From positions 248,001 to 312,000 of the forward strand of contig CAWCPX010000005.1 in NCBI GenBank assembly GCA_963797605.1: a DNA stretch of 64,000 nt. The letters are read 5' to 3'. Shown here piece by piece: positions 37,120 through 46,047 of this stretch (positions are counted from its first letter, which is position 1; every line of letters starts with the position of its first letter). This DNA comes from DASQPR01 sp963797605 (GTDB lineage Bacteria > Actinomycetota > Actinomycetes > Mycobacteriales > Micromonosporaceae). Both the position numbers and the translations under genes were made by a program. Under the pieces are notes generated by a model. That model was not told the DNA's origin. It did no database searches and saw nothing but the letters and a program-made list of their open reading frames with translations.

Positions 37120-38325
37120 GTGCCAAGCAATACCCTCAGACGCACGGCCGCCGTCGGCATCGCCGTCGCGGCGATGGTGATCAGTGCCGTCGGACCCGCG
37201 AGCGCCGCCGCACCGGCCCCCGTGGACCGCAGTCTGCCCGCGACCACGAAGTTCTATGTCGATCTCGACAGCAAGGCCGCCCAGCAGGCCGTCACCGATC
37301 TGAAGGCACACGACCTCGCCGGCGCCGTGCGCATGGCGAACCTCGCGTCCTACCCCGTCGCGACGTGGTTCACGAGCGGCACGGCGGCCGATGTCCGCAC
37401 GAGCGTCGCCACGCTGGAACGCAAGGCGGCCGCCCAGCGTCAGGTGCCGGTCGTCGTCGCATACGACATTCCGGGCCGCGACTGCTCGCAGTATTCCGCC
37501 GGCGGAGCCGAAGGCACGGCCGCGTACGCGTCGTGGATCGACGGTTTCGCCAGCGGCATCGGCACCCACAAGACCGTCGTGATCCTCGAACCGGACGGCA
37601 TCGCGCTATCTCCCGACCAATGCGGCGGCACGCCTGACCAGCAAGCCGACCGCAACACGCAGATCAACGCGGCCGTGACCCGGCTGGCGGCGCAGCCGAA
37701 GACGATCGTCTACCTCGACGCCGGCCACAGCGCCTGGCACGCCGTCGGTGACATCGCACAGCGCCTGATCACGGCCGGTGTCGCGGGCGCGCAGGGCTTC
37801 TTCCTGAACATCTCGAACTACCGCACCGACGCCGAGCTGGCCCGCTACGGCACCGAGGTCTCGAAGTGCATCTGGTACATCGAGAACACGCCGGGCGGCA
37901 GTGGCAACGACTGCGCCAACCAGTACTGGCCCCCGGCCGACGCCGACGGGTGGTACGCCGCCCATGTGCCGGCCACCGCCACGCTCACGCACTTCGTCAC
38001 GGACACGAGCCGCAACGGTCAGGGCCCGTGGCCGGTTCCCGCCGGCGTCTACTCCGACCCGCAGGACTGGTGCAACCCGCCGGCGCGCGGTCTCGGCGTA
38101 CGTCCGACCGCGCACACCGGTGTTCCGCTGCTGGACGCGCAACTGTGGGTCAAGGTGCCGGGCGAGTCCGACGGTTCCTGCACCCGTGGCACGGCCGGCC
38201 CGGGCGACCCGGAGTACGGCGGCGCGGTCGACCCGGCGGCCGGCGCGTGGTGGCCGACGCAGGCCACGAGCCTGGCGGAACTGGCGTCGCCGGCGCTGAC
38301 CTTCAACTGGCACGCGTTCGGCTAG
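37120..38325 (+). CDS. secreted GH6 endoglucanase
   Basis: 401-aa cellulase acting outside the cell on beta-1,4-glucan. A Sec signal peptide (TLRRTAAVGIAVAAMVISAV, cut after SAA) is followed by a GH6 domain: VVVAYDIPGRDCSQYSAGG, catalytic acid Asp in VVILEPDGIA, and the catalytic-base region WVKVPGESDGSC, ending LTFNWHAFG. It has no carbohydrate-binding module, unlike the nearby GH5. GTG 37120 has GGAG 8 bases upstream; the open frame back to 37015 lacks a signal. It is likely controlled by the divergent LacI protein. Confidence 0.93.
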   Translation: MPSNTLRRTAAVGIAVAAMVISAVGPASAAAPAPVDRSLPATTKFYVDLDSKAAQQAVTDLKAHDLAGAVRMANLASYPVATWFTSGTAADVRTSVATLERKAAAQRQVPVVVAYDIPGRDCSQYSAGGAEGTAAYASWIDGFASGIGTHKTVVILEPDGIALSPDQCGGTPDQQADRNTQINAAVTRLAAQPKTIVYLDAGHSAWHAVGDIAQRLITAGVAGAQGFFLNISNYRTDAELARYGTEVSKCIWYIENTPGGSGNDCANQYWPPADADGWYAAHVPATATLTHFVTDTSRNGQGPWPVPAGVYSDPQDWCNPPARGLGVRPTAHTGVPLLDAQLWVKVPGESDGSCTRGTAGPGDPEYGGAVDPAAGAWWPTQATSLAELASPALTFNWHAFG

Positions 38326-38341
38326 ACCTCTCTGGGGAGGA

Positions 38342-38390
38342 ACCGTCCCCGCCCGATCGCGGCCTTCCACGCCGGTCGCGCGGGGACGGT
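38342..38390. terminator. bidirectional hairpin between GH6 and the MFS gene
   Basis: ACCGTCCCCGC (38342-38352) and GCGGGGACGGT (38380-38390) are perfect inverted repeats, 16 bases after the GH6 stop and 3 bases after the MFS-MarR stop on the other strand. Confidence 0.75.
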
Positions 38391-38393
38391 CCC

Positions 38394-40443
38394 TTATCCG
38401 GGCACACCGGCGATCGGACGGTCGTCGTGCGAGAGCCGTTCCACGATCTCGTCGATGAGGTCCTCGACATCGGGCTCCTCGGCCCCGGGCCAGTCCTCGA
38501 TGAGCCGGTGCAGGATCGCGCGTTCGGTGGCGAGTTGGCGCTCGGCCACCGCGCGACCCGCGTCGGTCACGGTCACCGTGCCGTCGTCGACCATGACCAG
38601 ACCGCGCGCGGCCAACTGGCTCGCGACCGTGGTCACGACCGCCTTCGGCGTCTTCGACGTCTCGGCCATCGCGGCGATGGTGCGGGAACCGTCGGCCGAC
38701 GACGCGGCTCAGCATCCACGTCTGCCCGGGCGTCAGATCGGTGCCGGCGAGCTCGGCCAGCGCACCGTAGGCGCGCAGCCGGTCCTCGCGCCCGACCGCG
38801 CGCCAGATCATGATCCGCAGCTCCTCCAGCGACGTGCGGCTGGCTCGGTCAGCGCGAACGAGCTCGCCCTGCTCCGGCCGGTTGGCCGCCGTCCGCAGCT
38901 TCACCTCCGGGATCAACCAGGACAGAGCGAAGGCCAACAGCGCCACGGGCACGGCGGTGAGGAAGACGACGTGGATCGACTGGGCGTACGCGCCGGTGAA
39001 CCAGGTCTGCACGGCGGCGGGGCACCCCGCGGCGCCGTGGTTCGACGCCGCCGAGCGCGGGCGGCGAGCACGGCCCGACCGCCGGTGGCGGGGATCCCGT
39101 TCGCGAGATGGTGCGGTGATCTGCGAGTTGAAGACGGTTCCGAAGATCGCGACACCGACCGAGCTGCCGATCGACCGGAAGAACGTGGCGCCGCTCGTCG
39201 CCGTGCCGAGGTCGCGGTAGTCGACGGCGTTCTGCACGACGAGCACCAGCACCTGCATCACCATGCCGAGCCCGATGCCCAGCACGAACATGAACAGGCT
39301 GGACTCGAACGTGGTGGTCGCCCGGTCCATCAGCGACAGCAGATAGAGGCCGAGCGTGAAGACGGCGCAGCCCCGCGATCGGGAAGACGCGGTATCGACC
39401 GGTACGGCTGATGATCTGTCCGCTGCCGATCGACGTCAGCAGCAGGCCCAGCCATCAGCGGCATCAATTTGAGGCCCGAGTCCGGTCGCGCTCGCACCCT
39501 GCACCTGTTGCAGGTACAGCGGCAGATAGGTGATCGAGCCGAACATCGCGAAGCCGACCACGAAGCCGACGACCGCCGTCGTGGAGAAGACCCGGTTGGC
39601 GGAACAGGCGCAGCGGCAGAACGGGCTCGGGCACCCGCGCCTCCACGAACCGGAACGCGACCACGGCCACCAGCGCGAGCACCGACAGTCCGATGACCTC
39701 GGCCGATCCCCACGCCCACTGCGACCCGCCGAGGCTCGTGACCAGCACGATGCACGTGGCGACCGTGGCGAGCAGCGTGATGCCCCAGTAGTCGATCTTG
39801 GGCCTACGTGCGCGCTTCGTGGCCGGCAGCACCGCCGTGACCACGGCGAGCGCGAGCCAGGCCGATCGGCAGGTTGATGTAGAAGACCCAGCGCCAGCTC
39901 AGGTTGTCGACGAAGAACCCGCCGAGCAGCGGCCCGGCGACGCTCGCGACCCCGAAGACGGCGCCGAAGACGCCCTGGTACTTGCCGCGTTCCCGGGGCG
40001 GTGACGACGTCGCCGATGATCGCCTGGGCGAGCACGATCAGACCGCCGCCGCCGACGCCCTGCACCGCCCGGTAGAGGATCAGCTGCGTGATGTTCTGCG
40101 ACGTGCCGGACAGCCCGGAGCCGATCAGGAAGATCACGATGCTGGTGATGAACAGCGTCTTGCGGCCGAACAGGTCGCCGAGCTTGCCCCACAGCGGCGT
40201 GGTCACGGTCGACGCGAGCAGGTAGGCGGTGACGACCCACGACAGGTGGGCCGCGCCGCCGAGGTCGCGCACGATCGTGGGCAGCGCGGTCGCGACGATG
40301 GTCTGGTCGAGCGCGGCGAGCAGCATCGCGAGCATCAGGCCGGAGAAGATCGTCCAGATGGCCCGCTGCGACACGCGTTCGGCCGCGGGTGCCTCCACCG
40401 CCGTCACGACGCGCTCCGCAGGGACATGCCGGTATCGTCCCAT
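38394..40443 (-). pseudogene. MFS multidrug exporter fused to a MarR-like domain, many frameshifts
   Basis: DHA2-type (EmrB/QacA-like) 14-helix efflux pump with an appended winged-helix domain. The N-terminal piece is intact: LDQTIVATALPTIVRDLGGA (motif D1), GKLGDLFGRKTLF (motif A), YRAVQGVGGGGLIVLAQAII (motif C region). Later pieces occur in other frames (DYWGITLLATVATCIVLVTS, FVLGIGLGMVMQVLVLVVQN, FRSIGSSVGVAIFGTVFNSQ). After the last helix, LEELRIMIWRAVGREDRLRA and ETSKTPKAVVTTVASQLAAR give a MarR-like domain. Six or more breaks, near 40008, 39862, 39598, 39460, 39370, 39060 and 38700, suggest poor sequence here rather than decay. Confidence 0.75.
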
Positions 40444-40517
40444 TTGGTCTAACTCGATGGCGGATGATCAGCACAACCCACACGTCGTCACTGTGGTGCT
40501 GCCGAGCCGGAGATCAT

Positions 40518-40523
40518 TAGAGT
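40518..40523 (+). promoter_or_regulatory. leaderless -10 box of the DUF1295 gene
   Basis: TAGAGT, 6 bases (gcggac) before ATG 40530; no Shine-Dalgarno sequence. Confidence 0.5.
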
Positions 40524-40529
40524 GCGGAC

Positions 40530-41354
40530 ATGAGCGCGCTTAACCTTTGTCTGCGGATTCTCGTCGGCGTCTGCGTCGTCGTTTGGCTGGTGTCGCTCGC
40601 GACCAACGAGCACTCATGGGTCGACCGGATCTGGTCGATCATCCCGGTCGTCTACATGGCGTGTCTTCGCCGGCCGACGGCGCACTTCGACGACACCCGG
40701 CTCAACGTGATGTTCACCCTGGTGGCGTTGTGGGGCGCCCGGTTGACGTTCAACTTCGCACGCAAAGGTGGGTACGCGCCCGGCGGCGAGGACTATCGGT
40801 GGGCCGAGCTGCGCGGCCGGATGCCCCGGTGGCAGTTCCAGCTCTTCAACCTCGTGTTCATCACGATCTACCAGAACCTGCTGCTCCTGCTGATCTGCCT
40901 GCCGGCCTACACGGCGTACGAGCACCAGGGCTCGTTCGGCGCGACCGATGTCGTCGCGACCGCCGTCTTCCTCGCGTTCCTCGTCGGCGAGACCGTCGCC
41001 GACCAGCAGCAATGGGAATTCCACGGTTGGAAGCGAGCCGAGGTCGCCGCCGGCCGTGAGCCGGACCCGCGGTTCCTGCAGAGCGGCCTGTTCCGCTTCT
41101 CCCGGCACCCGAACTTCTTCTTCGAGCAGGCCCAGTGGTGGGTCGTCTTCGTGTTCGGCGCGAGCGCGGCCGGGTCGCTGTGGCAGCCGACCGTGATCGG
41201 TGCGGTGCTGCTCACACTGCTCTTCGTCGGGTCGACCCGCTTCACCGAGAGCCTCTCGAGGGCGAAATACCCCGAGTACGCCGACTACCAGGCCTCGACG
41301 TCGGCGGTCGTGCCGTGGTTCCCGAAGCGGGAGCCGGTGGAGCGGCCCGCCTAG
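40530..41354 (+). CDS. DUF1295 membrane protein (steroid 5-alpha-reductase-like)
   Basis: 274-aa multi-helix membrane protein of the DUF1295/isoprenylcysteine-methyltransferase-like group. The hallmarks are WVDRIWSIIPVVY, GARLTFNFARKGGY, GEDYRWAELRGRMP, and the C-terminal FRFSRHPNFFFEQAQWWVVF and YPEYADYQAST motif that binds NADPH or SAM in relatives. The reaction is unknown. ATG 40530 has a leaderless -10 six bases upstream. The TAG stop (41352-41354) is part of the CTAG target duplication of a MITE, so the insertion landed on the stop codon and kept it. Confidence 0.88.
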   Translation: MSALNLCLRILVGVCVVVWLVSLATNEHSWVDRIWSIIPVVYMACLRRPTAHFDDTRLNVMFTLVALWGARLTFNFARKGGYAPGGEDYRWAELRGRMPRWQFQLFNLVFITIYQNLLLLLICLPAYTAYEHQGSFGATDVVATAVFLAFLVGETVADQQQWEFHGWKRAEVAAGREPDPRFLQSGLFRFSRHPNFFFEQAQWWVVFVFGASAAGSLWQPTVIGAVLLTLLFVGSTRFTESLSRAKYPEYADYQASTSAVVPWFPKREPVERPA

Positions 41355-41514
41355 GCCCTGTCTCGAAGTCCGTTCGAGCGAGCCGCGAGCCAGGCGCCGA
41401 TCCGACAAGGCTTGATCTTTGCCTGGATACCGCGTTTGTATCCAGGCAAAGATCAAACGCCGTCGGTCGGCGTCTGGGTCACGGCGCAGCCGAACGGCAG
41501 CTTTGAGACAGTGC
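41355..41514. mobile_element. 160-bp MITE-like palindromic element flanked by CTAG
   Basis: Direct CTAG at 41351-41354 and 41515-41518 flanks ends GCCCTGTCTCGAAG and CTTTGAGACAGTGC, which resemble the ends of the resident IS5-family element. The interior is one long imperfect inverted repeat. Its centre is a perfect 19-bp stem (TTGATCTTTGCCTGGATAC, 41412-41430, with 41438-41456) and a 7-base loop. It encodes no transposase. A shorter relative is at 53169-53231. Confidence 0.75.
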
Positions 41515-41550
41515 CTAGTGCCTGGCTCGGCGGCGATTCGATGCCGCCGA

Positions 41551-41976
41551 TCAGGAGACGCAGAACTCGTTGCCCTCGGGGTCGGCGAGCGTCGTCCACA
41601 TGTGGGGACCCTGTTGGCCGGTGTGCAGCACGGTCGCGCCGCGGGCCACCAGCGCGGCGACCTGCGCCTCCGCGTTGTCGGCTCCGACGCGCACGTCGAG
41701 GTGCATCCGGTTTTTGCCGACCTTCGGCTCAGGGACGCGTTGGAAGAGGAAACGCTGCCCGTCGGCACGCTTGATCGCGGCGCCCTCGGCCCACACGAGC
41801 GTGCCGCGATATGTCATAGTCTCCGACTCCTGGGCGAAGCCCTCGGCGATCATGCGCCGAATGAACGCCTCGTCGCTCGGCTCCACGCTCCAGCCGAGCG
41901 TCTCCGCCCACCAGTCGGCGAGCACGTGCGGGTTGGCGGCGTCGAGGGTCACCTGGAATCCGAATGGCTTCTCCAT
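41551..41976 (-). CDS. VOC/glyoxalase-like protein
   Basis: 141-aa vicinal-oxygen-chelate fold protein of the glyoxalase_6-like type: FQVTLDAANPHVLADWWAET, RFLFQRVPEPKVGKNRMHLD, and VLHTGQQGPHMWTTLADPEG ending NEFCV. The conserved HLD and GNEFC are typical. A metal-dependent enzyme or a bleomycin-resistance-like binding protein is possible. ATG 41976 is preceded by TAGGTT at 6 bases, so it is probably leaderless. Confidence 0.88.
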   Translation of the reverse strand: MEKPFGFQVTLDAANPHVLADWWAETLGWSVEPSDEAFIRRMIAEGFAQESETMTYRGTLVWAEGAAIKRADGQRFLFQRVPEPKVGKNRMHLDVRVGADNAEAQVAALVARGATVLHTGQQGPHMWTTLADPEGNEFCVS

Positions 41977-41982
41977 GCGCCC

Positions 41983-41988
41983 AACCTA
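41983..41988 (-). promoter_or_regulatory. leaderless -10 box of the VOC gene
   Basis: TAGGTT on the minus strand, 6 bases (gggcgc) before ATG 41976. Confidence 0.5.
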
Positions 41989-42072
41989 GAGGGTCCGACC
42001 GACATTTCTGTTCCAGACCGCGACGTCCGATTCCCGCCAGCAATTCGGGCGGGTGAGGGCAAGACTCGACGC

Positions 42073-42573
42073 ATGGCTACCACCTCCACGGAGTTCTTCC
42101 GGATCGAGACGATCGACACCACCGACCTTGATCAAGCTCGCCGCACCGGCGTCGACGTGTCCGGCCACCCGGTCGAGCATGTCGTGCTCACCGGCGGCGA
42201 ACCGCTGCGCTGCTGCCTGCGCTATGCCCGCGCGGGCGAGACGGCGATCCTGTTCGGCTACGAGCCACGCATCCCGGCCAGCCCCTACCGCGAGATCGGC
42301 GCGGTGTTCGCCCATGCGCAGACGTGCGGCGGGCCCGAATCCGGCACGAGTTACCCACCGGAGTGGCGAGGCCGGTCGCAGGTGCTTCGGGCGTACGACC
42401 GCCGCGGCTGGATCCACCCGACGACCCGCGTCTACGAGGGCGGCGACCCGGAAGCCGTGATCGCGGACATGTTCGCCGACCCGGAGGTCGAGCAGATCCA
42501 CAGTCGCAACATCGCCTACGGCTGCTACATGTTCACGATCCGCCGCCCCTCCCCGGATCACCGGACGGTGTGA
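42073..42573 (+). CDS. DUF1203 family protein
   Basis: 166-aa soluble protein of the DUF1203 family, function unknown. Typical stretches are PLRCCLRYARAGETAILFGY, SPYREIGAVFAHAQTC and RAYDRRGWIHPTTRVYEG, with paired cysteines (LRCCLRY) near the middle and SRNIAYGCYMFTIRR at the end. ATG 42073 has the weak hexamer AAGACT 6 bases upstream, which may be a leaderless promoter; there is no ribosome site. Confidence 0.85.
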   Translation: MATTSTEFFRIETIDTTDLDQARRTGVDVSGHPVEHVVLTGGEPLRCCLRYARAGETAILFGYEPRIPASPYREIGAVFAHAQTCGGPESGTSYPPEWRGRSQVLRAYDRRGWIHPTTRVYEGGDPEAVIADMFADPEVEQIHSRNIAYGCYMFTIRRPSPDHRTV

Positions 42574-42623
42574 CGCGAGCGCTCTGGCAGACGGCCGTCA
42601 GGCCACAATCCAGACACGGGGGG

Positions 42624-42629
42624 TACGCT
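42624..42629 (+). promoter_or_regulatory. leaderless -10 box of the small membrane gene
   Basis: TACGCT, 7 bases before ATG 42637. Confidence 0.4.
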
Positions 42630-42636
42630 CGCGCGC

Positions 42637-43100
42637 ATGAAACGACTCGCGACCCCGGCGTGGCTGCTGCGCCACGTCGTGATGGTCGCGCTCGTCGTCA
42701 CCTTCCTGCGGCTCGGGTGGTGGCAGCTGAGCCGGGCCGAGGGCGGCAACGGGCTGAGCATCGGTTACACGCTCGAGTGGCCGGCATTCGCGGCATTCGT
42801 CATCATCGTGTGGCTACGCGAGATTCGGCTGACGCGCCACCCCGAGGCCACGGAAGCGGCCGCTGCCAAGGCGCGCGAGAAGGCCGCCGCCGCGCCGGGC
42901 GTACCCGAGACACCGGGCATTTCCGCCTTTGACCTTGACGGCGCCCGAGCCGCGCGCGCCGCCCGCACCGAGCAGGCCGAGATGGCCGGCGCAGCGAATC
43001 CGACTACAACCGCTATCTCGCCTGGCTCGCGGCGCACCCCGAAGCGAAACCGAGCGACTATCGACGTGCCGTGAACGAGGGAGCATCCGCACATGAGTGA
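42637..43100 (+). CDS. small membrane protein linked to DUF3817, frameshifted near its end
   Basis: Actinobacterial conserved protein of about 154 aa with two membrane helices (LLRHVVMVALVVTFLRLGWW, WPAFAAFVIIVWLREIRL) and a charged cytoplasmic tail. As read it stops at 43074, but the family ending YNRYLAWLAAHPEAKPSDYR appears in another frame after a break near 42995 and ends at 43100, overlapping the DUF3817 start. The conserved ending shows one indel is the cause. Function unknown; it is regularly next to DUF3817. Confidence 0.7.
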
Positions 43101-43503
43101 CATCGAGGTCTCGGCGCCGGTCGCCGGCACCACCGGCCAGGCGCGGCCGGCCCGCAAGCCGCGCAACCTCAGCGGCGCGCTCCTGCGTTACCGGGTTCTC
43201 GCCTACACGGTCGGCATCGGGCTGGTGGTCCTCGTCTGCGTCGGCATCCCGTTGCAGGTGTGGGCCCATCAGGACGCGATCGCCACCGTGGTGGGCATCG
43301 CGCACGGCTATCTGTTCATGGTCTACCTGCTGCTGACCTTCGACCTGGCGCGCCGGGCCGGCTGGCGGCTGACGCGCGTGGCGTTCGTCGGCGTCTGCGG
43401 CACCGTGCCGTTCCTGTCGTTCTGGGCCGAGCGCAAGGTCACCGGTTGGGTGCGCGCTCAGCAGCGGGCCGAGGCCGATCTGGCCGACGCCACGTCACGC
43501 TGA
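43093..43503 (+). CDS. DUF3817 membrane protein
   Basis: 136-aa integral membrane protein with three helices: YRVLAYTVGIGLVVLVCVGI, AHGYLFMVYLLLTFDLAR and VAFVGVCGTVPFLSFWAERK. These match DUF3817, a family common in actinobacteria with unknown role, sometimes annotated as related to polysaccharide or transporter functions. The start at ATG 43093 overlaps the end of the previous gene, so the two form an operon. Confidence 0.85.
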   Translation: MSDIEVSAPVAGTTGQARPARKPRNLSGALLRYRVLAYTVGIGLVVLVCVGIPLQVWAHQDAIATVVGIAHGYLFMVYLLLTFDLARRAGWRLTRVAFVGVCGTVPFLSFWAERKVTGWVRAQQRAEADLADATSR

Positions 43504-43523
43504 CGCCGCGACGGGCGGCCGCC

Positions 43524-44015
43524 TCAGGCCGAGACCGCTGACCGTGCGGCCACGATCGCCTGCGCCAGCGCTTCAGGCTTGCGGCTGCTGATCACCCAGT
43601 AGGGCGTCGGGTCGGCCGGATCGTCGATGACGACACGCACCGCACGACCGATCCACGGACGGTCGACGACGAACACGTTCGGTGCCGCCAGCGGGCCGAG
43701 CAGCTCACGCTTGGTCGGCGCGTCGATCACGTTGACCTCGGTGATGAAGGACACCGGGATGTGCGCGTCGTCGACCCGCAACTCGGGCGTCAACGAATCG
43801 GCGACGTCGACCCGGACGCGTACGCTGCTCAGCCGCAACAGCCCGAAAACCGTCAACGGGATCAGGATCGCGTAGGGAATCCAATTGATCTCCGGGTTCG
43901 CGCCCAGGAAGATCTCGGCCGAGGCGAACCCGGCGAGCGCGAGCCCGGCCGGCCACGACCACCACGGGACGGTCAGGCGTTCGGAGAAGCGCGAGTCGGT
44001 CGGTTGCTGTGCCAC
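43524..44015 (-). CDS. DUF3093 membrane protein
   Basis: 163-aa protein with two N-terminal helices (WWSWPAGLALAGFASAEIFL, PYAILIPLTVFGLL) and a C-terminal beta-rich domain (VRVDVADSLTPELRVDDAHI, WVISSRKPEALAQAI). It matches DUF3093, a conserved actinobacterial family of unknown function often near dut/sigma genes. The start is placed at GTG 44015, not ATG 44033, because TACGCT lies exactly 6 bases before the GTG and overlaps the longer version. Confidence 0.85.
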   Translation of the reverse strand: MAQQPTDSRFSERLTVPWWSWPAGLALAGFASAEIFLGANPEINWIPYAILIPLTVFGLLRLSSVRVRVDVADSLTPELRVDDAHIPVSFITEVNVIDAPTKRELLGPLAAPNVFVVDRPWIGRAVRVVIDDPADPTPYWVISSRKPEALAQAIVAARSAVSA

Positions 44016-44021
44016 CCGAGG

Positions 44022-44027
44022 AGCGTA
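44022..44027 (-). promoter_or_regulatory. leaderless -10 box of the DUF3093 gene
   Basis: TACGCT on the minus strand, 6 bases (cctcgg) before GTG 44015; it decides the start. Confidence 0.5.
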
Positions 44028-44083
44028 TGCCACCAGGCTCGGCTGCCGAGGTCGAGGTCAACCGGAGCCTGCTCGCTGGCGCG

Positions 44084-44494
44084 TCACTCGGGATCGAGGT
44101 CGATTCGAATCGTCAGCGGGCGGGACGCCATCGCGCGGCCGATCGCGGCGTCCCACTGATAGGGCAGCGTGCGGCTGCGGGCGGCGACATCGTCATCGGG
44201 CAACCGCACCGCCCTGCCGGAGCGCCACCGACGATGGACCTTGACCCGTACGGACGGATCCGCGATCAGGTTCCGCACGTAGTCGGCCTGGTCGCCGTGC
44301 GCCGCGATGAGCCAGAACGTATCCCCGTCGAGGCCGTTGCCCACCGGCGTGTGGCGCGGGCTGCCGCTGCGTCGCCCGACCGTCTCCAGCAGCGCGAACG
44401 CCTTGGGAGCCAGACCGTGCCGGAGCCCGAAGCGGGTCAGCCTGTTGTTGGCCCGCTCCATCGTGGTGATCACGCGATACTTTCGCGACCTCAT
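44084..44494 (-). CDS. F420-dependent nitroreductase-family oxidoreductase (Ddn-like)
   Basis: 136-aa split-barrel protein of the deazaflavin-dependent (F420H2) Ddn/FDOR-A group: LETVGRRSGSPRHTPVGNGL, DGDTFWLIAAHGDQADYVRN, LIADPSVRVKVHRRWRSGRA. These enzymes reduce quinones or unsaturated small molecules using F420H2, which actinomycetes produce. The substrate is unknown. ATG 44494 has TAGAAC 6 bases upstream. Confidence 0.88.
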   Translation of the reverse strand: MRSRKYRVITTMERANNRLTRFGLRHGLAPKAFALLETVGRRSGSPRHTPVGNGLDGDTFWLIAAHGDQADYVRNLIADPSVRVKVHRRWRSGRAVRLPDDDVAARSRTLPYQWDAAIGRAMASRPLTIRIDLDPE

Positions 44495-44500
44495 ATCTAC

Positions 44501-44506
44501 GTTCTA
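44501..44506 (-). promoter_or_regulatory. leaderless -10 box of the Ddn-like gene
   Basis: TAGAAC on the minus strand, 6 bases (gtagat) before ATG 44494. The last base is not the usual T, so it is weaker than the others. Confidence 0.35.
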
Positions 44507-44540
44507 CCGCGCCGGGCGGCCCGTCGGCGTCCGGGAAATG

Positions 44541-45338
44541 TCACACCGACGGCGCCGCCAGCCGTACGTATCGGTGGTGGGTCCGGAATCCGAGCCGGGC
44601 GTACAGGCCCCGTGCGTCCGCGTTCGACTCCTCGACCTGCAGGTACGCGCTCGTGGCACCGAGGTCGCGAGCCCAGCCGGCCAGCCGGACGATCATGGCG
44701 GTGGCGACGCCCTTGCGCCGGGCGGCGGCCGCGGTCTCGATCGCGAAAAGCCCCAGCCGTCCGTCGGTCACGGTGCCGCGAGCCCGCCCGAGCAGCGTCG
44801 CGCCCTCGCGGACCTCGGCGAACGTGACCCGGTCGACGGCGGTCAGGACGTGGATCGCGGCCGGGCCGAGCGCCCCCCGAGCGGCGGCCACCGAGGCGAG
44901 ATGGTCGGTCGACGGCTCGGCGAGCAGGTCGCATCGTGCCGGCGCCACCGCGGCCGGCGCGATCAGGTCGGCCAGGTCGACCGTCTGCACGTGCACCGTC
45001 GATGCCACGGTCCACTGCGCGGCCAGGGCGGCGTCGGCGATCGGCTGGGCCAACGGCAGCGGCACGTCGATGTAAGGCGTGTGGCCGAGCGCGCGGTAGA
45101 ACGCGACGACCGCGGCCAGCGCGTCGGCCGGAGCGAGCCCGGAGTCGCCGATGGTGAGCGCGGAGTTGGCGCGGCCGGTGAACCCGTCGGCCGATCGCAA
45201 CCACCAGTCACCGAGACGTTGGCTGATGGGGGCCGGCCACGCGCGCGCGGCGGCGAGTTCCACCGCGGCGACGGCGCTCGCCGACACGGCGCCATCGGAC
45301 ACAGACCCATCCGCCGGTCGCAAACCGTTCTCTCCCAA
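44541..45338 (-). CDS. GNAT-family N-acetyltransferase
   Basis: 265-aa acetyltransferase. The acetyl-CoA site is in LFAIETAAAARRKGVATAMI (with the R/Q-x-x-G-x-A pattern RRKGVA), followed by VRLAGWARDLGATSAYLQVE and ADARGLYARLGFRTHHRYVR. The N-terminal 130 residues form a second, weaker GNAT-like fold, as in tandem-GNAT proteins. The start is TTG 45338 with GGAGG about 9 bases upstream; a TAG lies in frame just above. The substrate is unknown. Confidence 0.85.
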   Translation of the reverse strand: MGENGLRPADGSVSDGAVSASAVAAVELAAARAWPAPISQRLGDWWLRSADGFTGRANSALTIGDSGLAPADALAAVVAFYRALGHTPYIDVPLPLAQPIADAALAAQWTVASTVHVQTVDLADLIAPAAVAPARCDLLAEPSTDHLASVAAARGALGPAAIHVLTAVDRVTFAEVREGATLLGRARGTVTDGRLGLFAIETAAAARRKGVATAMIVRLAGWARDLGATSAYLQVEESNADARGLYARLGFRTHHRYVRLAAPSV

Positions 45339-45606
45339 CGCGATGGCCTCCGATCGACTCCCACCCTAGCGCCGAACCGGGCGGACGACCGTGGCGGACC
45401 GAGCGCGGACATCCACTCCTATAACTCTCACAAGACATCGACAACCGCCGTTCGGTCGGCATCTTATGGACCTCTTCTGGACGAATCCGGCCTGCCATGT
45501 TTCCCATCGCCGGCTGTAGCCTCCCTGTGGCGGAGCGTTAACCCGTTTTCACATGCCGGTGGGGAGCGGGGCACGGCAGCGTGTCCGTCAACGTCGTGGG
45601 AGAGGT

Positions 45607-45990
45607 ATGGAGCTCCGCAGCAGAGATTGCCTCCGGCAGGTCATGGCCATTCAGGGCGTGATCGGTGCCAGCCTCGTCGACTACACGAGCGGCCTCGTCA
45701 TCGACTCGACCGGTCGCGAACCCAGCGACGCGCACGAGGTCACGGCCGCCGGCGTGGCCGGCGTCGTCAACGCCGCCCTCGGTGGCGCCACGTTCGCCGC
45801 GACCGCGGAGCCCGGTCGCATCGACGACATCGTGATGACCGCCGGCAACGGCTACCACCTGGTCTATTTCGTGGGCGCCCGACCCGACGCGTTACTCGTG
45901 CTCTACGTCTGGCTCGACCGTCTCATCGGCAACCTCGCGATGGCTCAGCGGCGGCTCCGAGCGCTGACCCAGGACATGGCAACCGGCTGA
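45607..45990 (+). CDS. roadblock/LC7-domain protein 1
   Basis: 127-aa MglB-like roadblock protein: LRQVMAIQGVIGASLVDYTS (first helix and strand), TAGNGYHLVYFVGARPDALL and a final helix IGNLAMAQRRLRALTQ. Such proteins regulate small Ras-like GTPases and commonly lie in actinomycete conservons with a GTPase and DUF742 protein, none of which is here. ATG 45607 has GGGAGAGG upstream. It is followed by a second, related gene. Confidence 0.8.
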   Translation: MELRSRDCLRQVMAIQGVIGASLVDYTSGLVIDSTGREPSDAHEVTAAGVAGVVNAALGGATFAATAEPGRIDDIVMTAGNGYHLVYFVGARPDALLVLYVWLDRLIGNLAMAQRRLRALTQDMATG

Positions 45991-46047
45991 CCGCACCCGG
46001 CCCGCGTAGGCCCTGACCCCGCCGATTCGAAAGACGAGAGGCGCACA

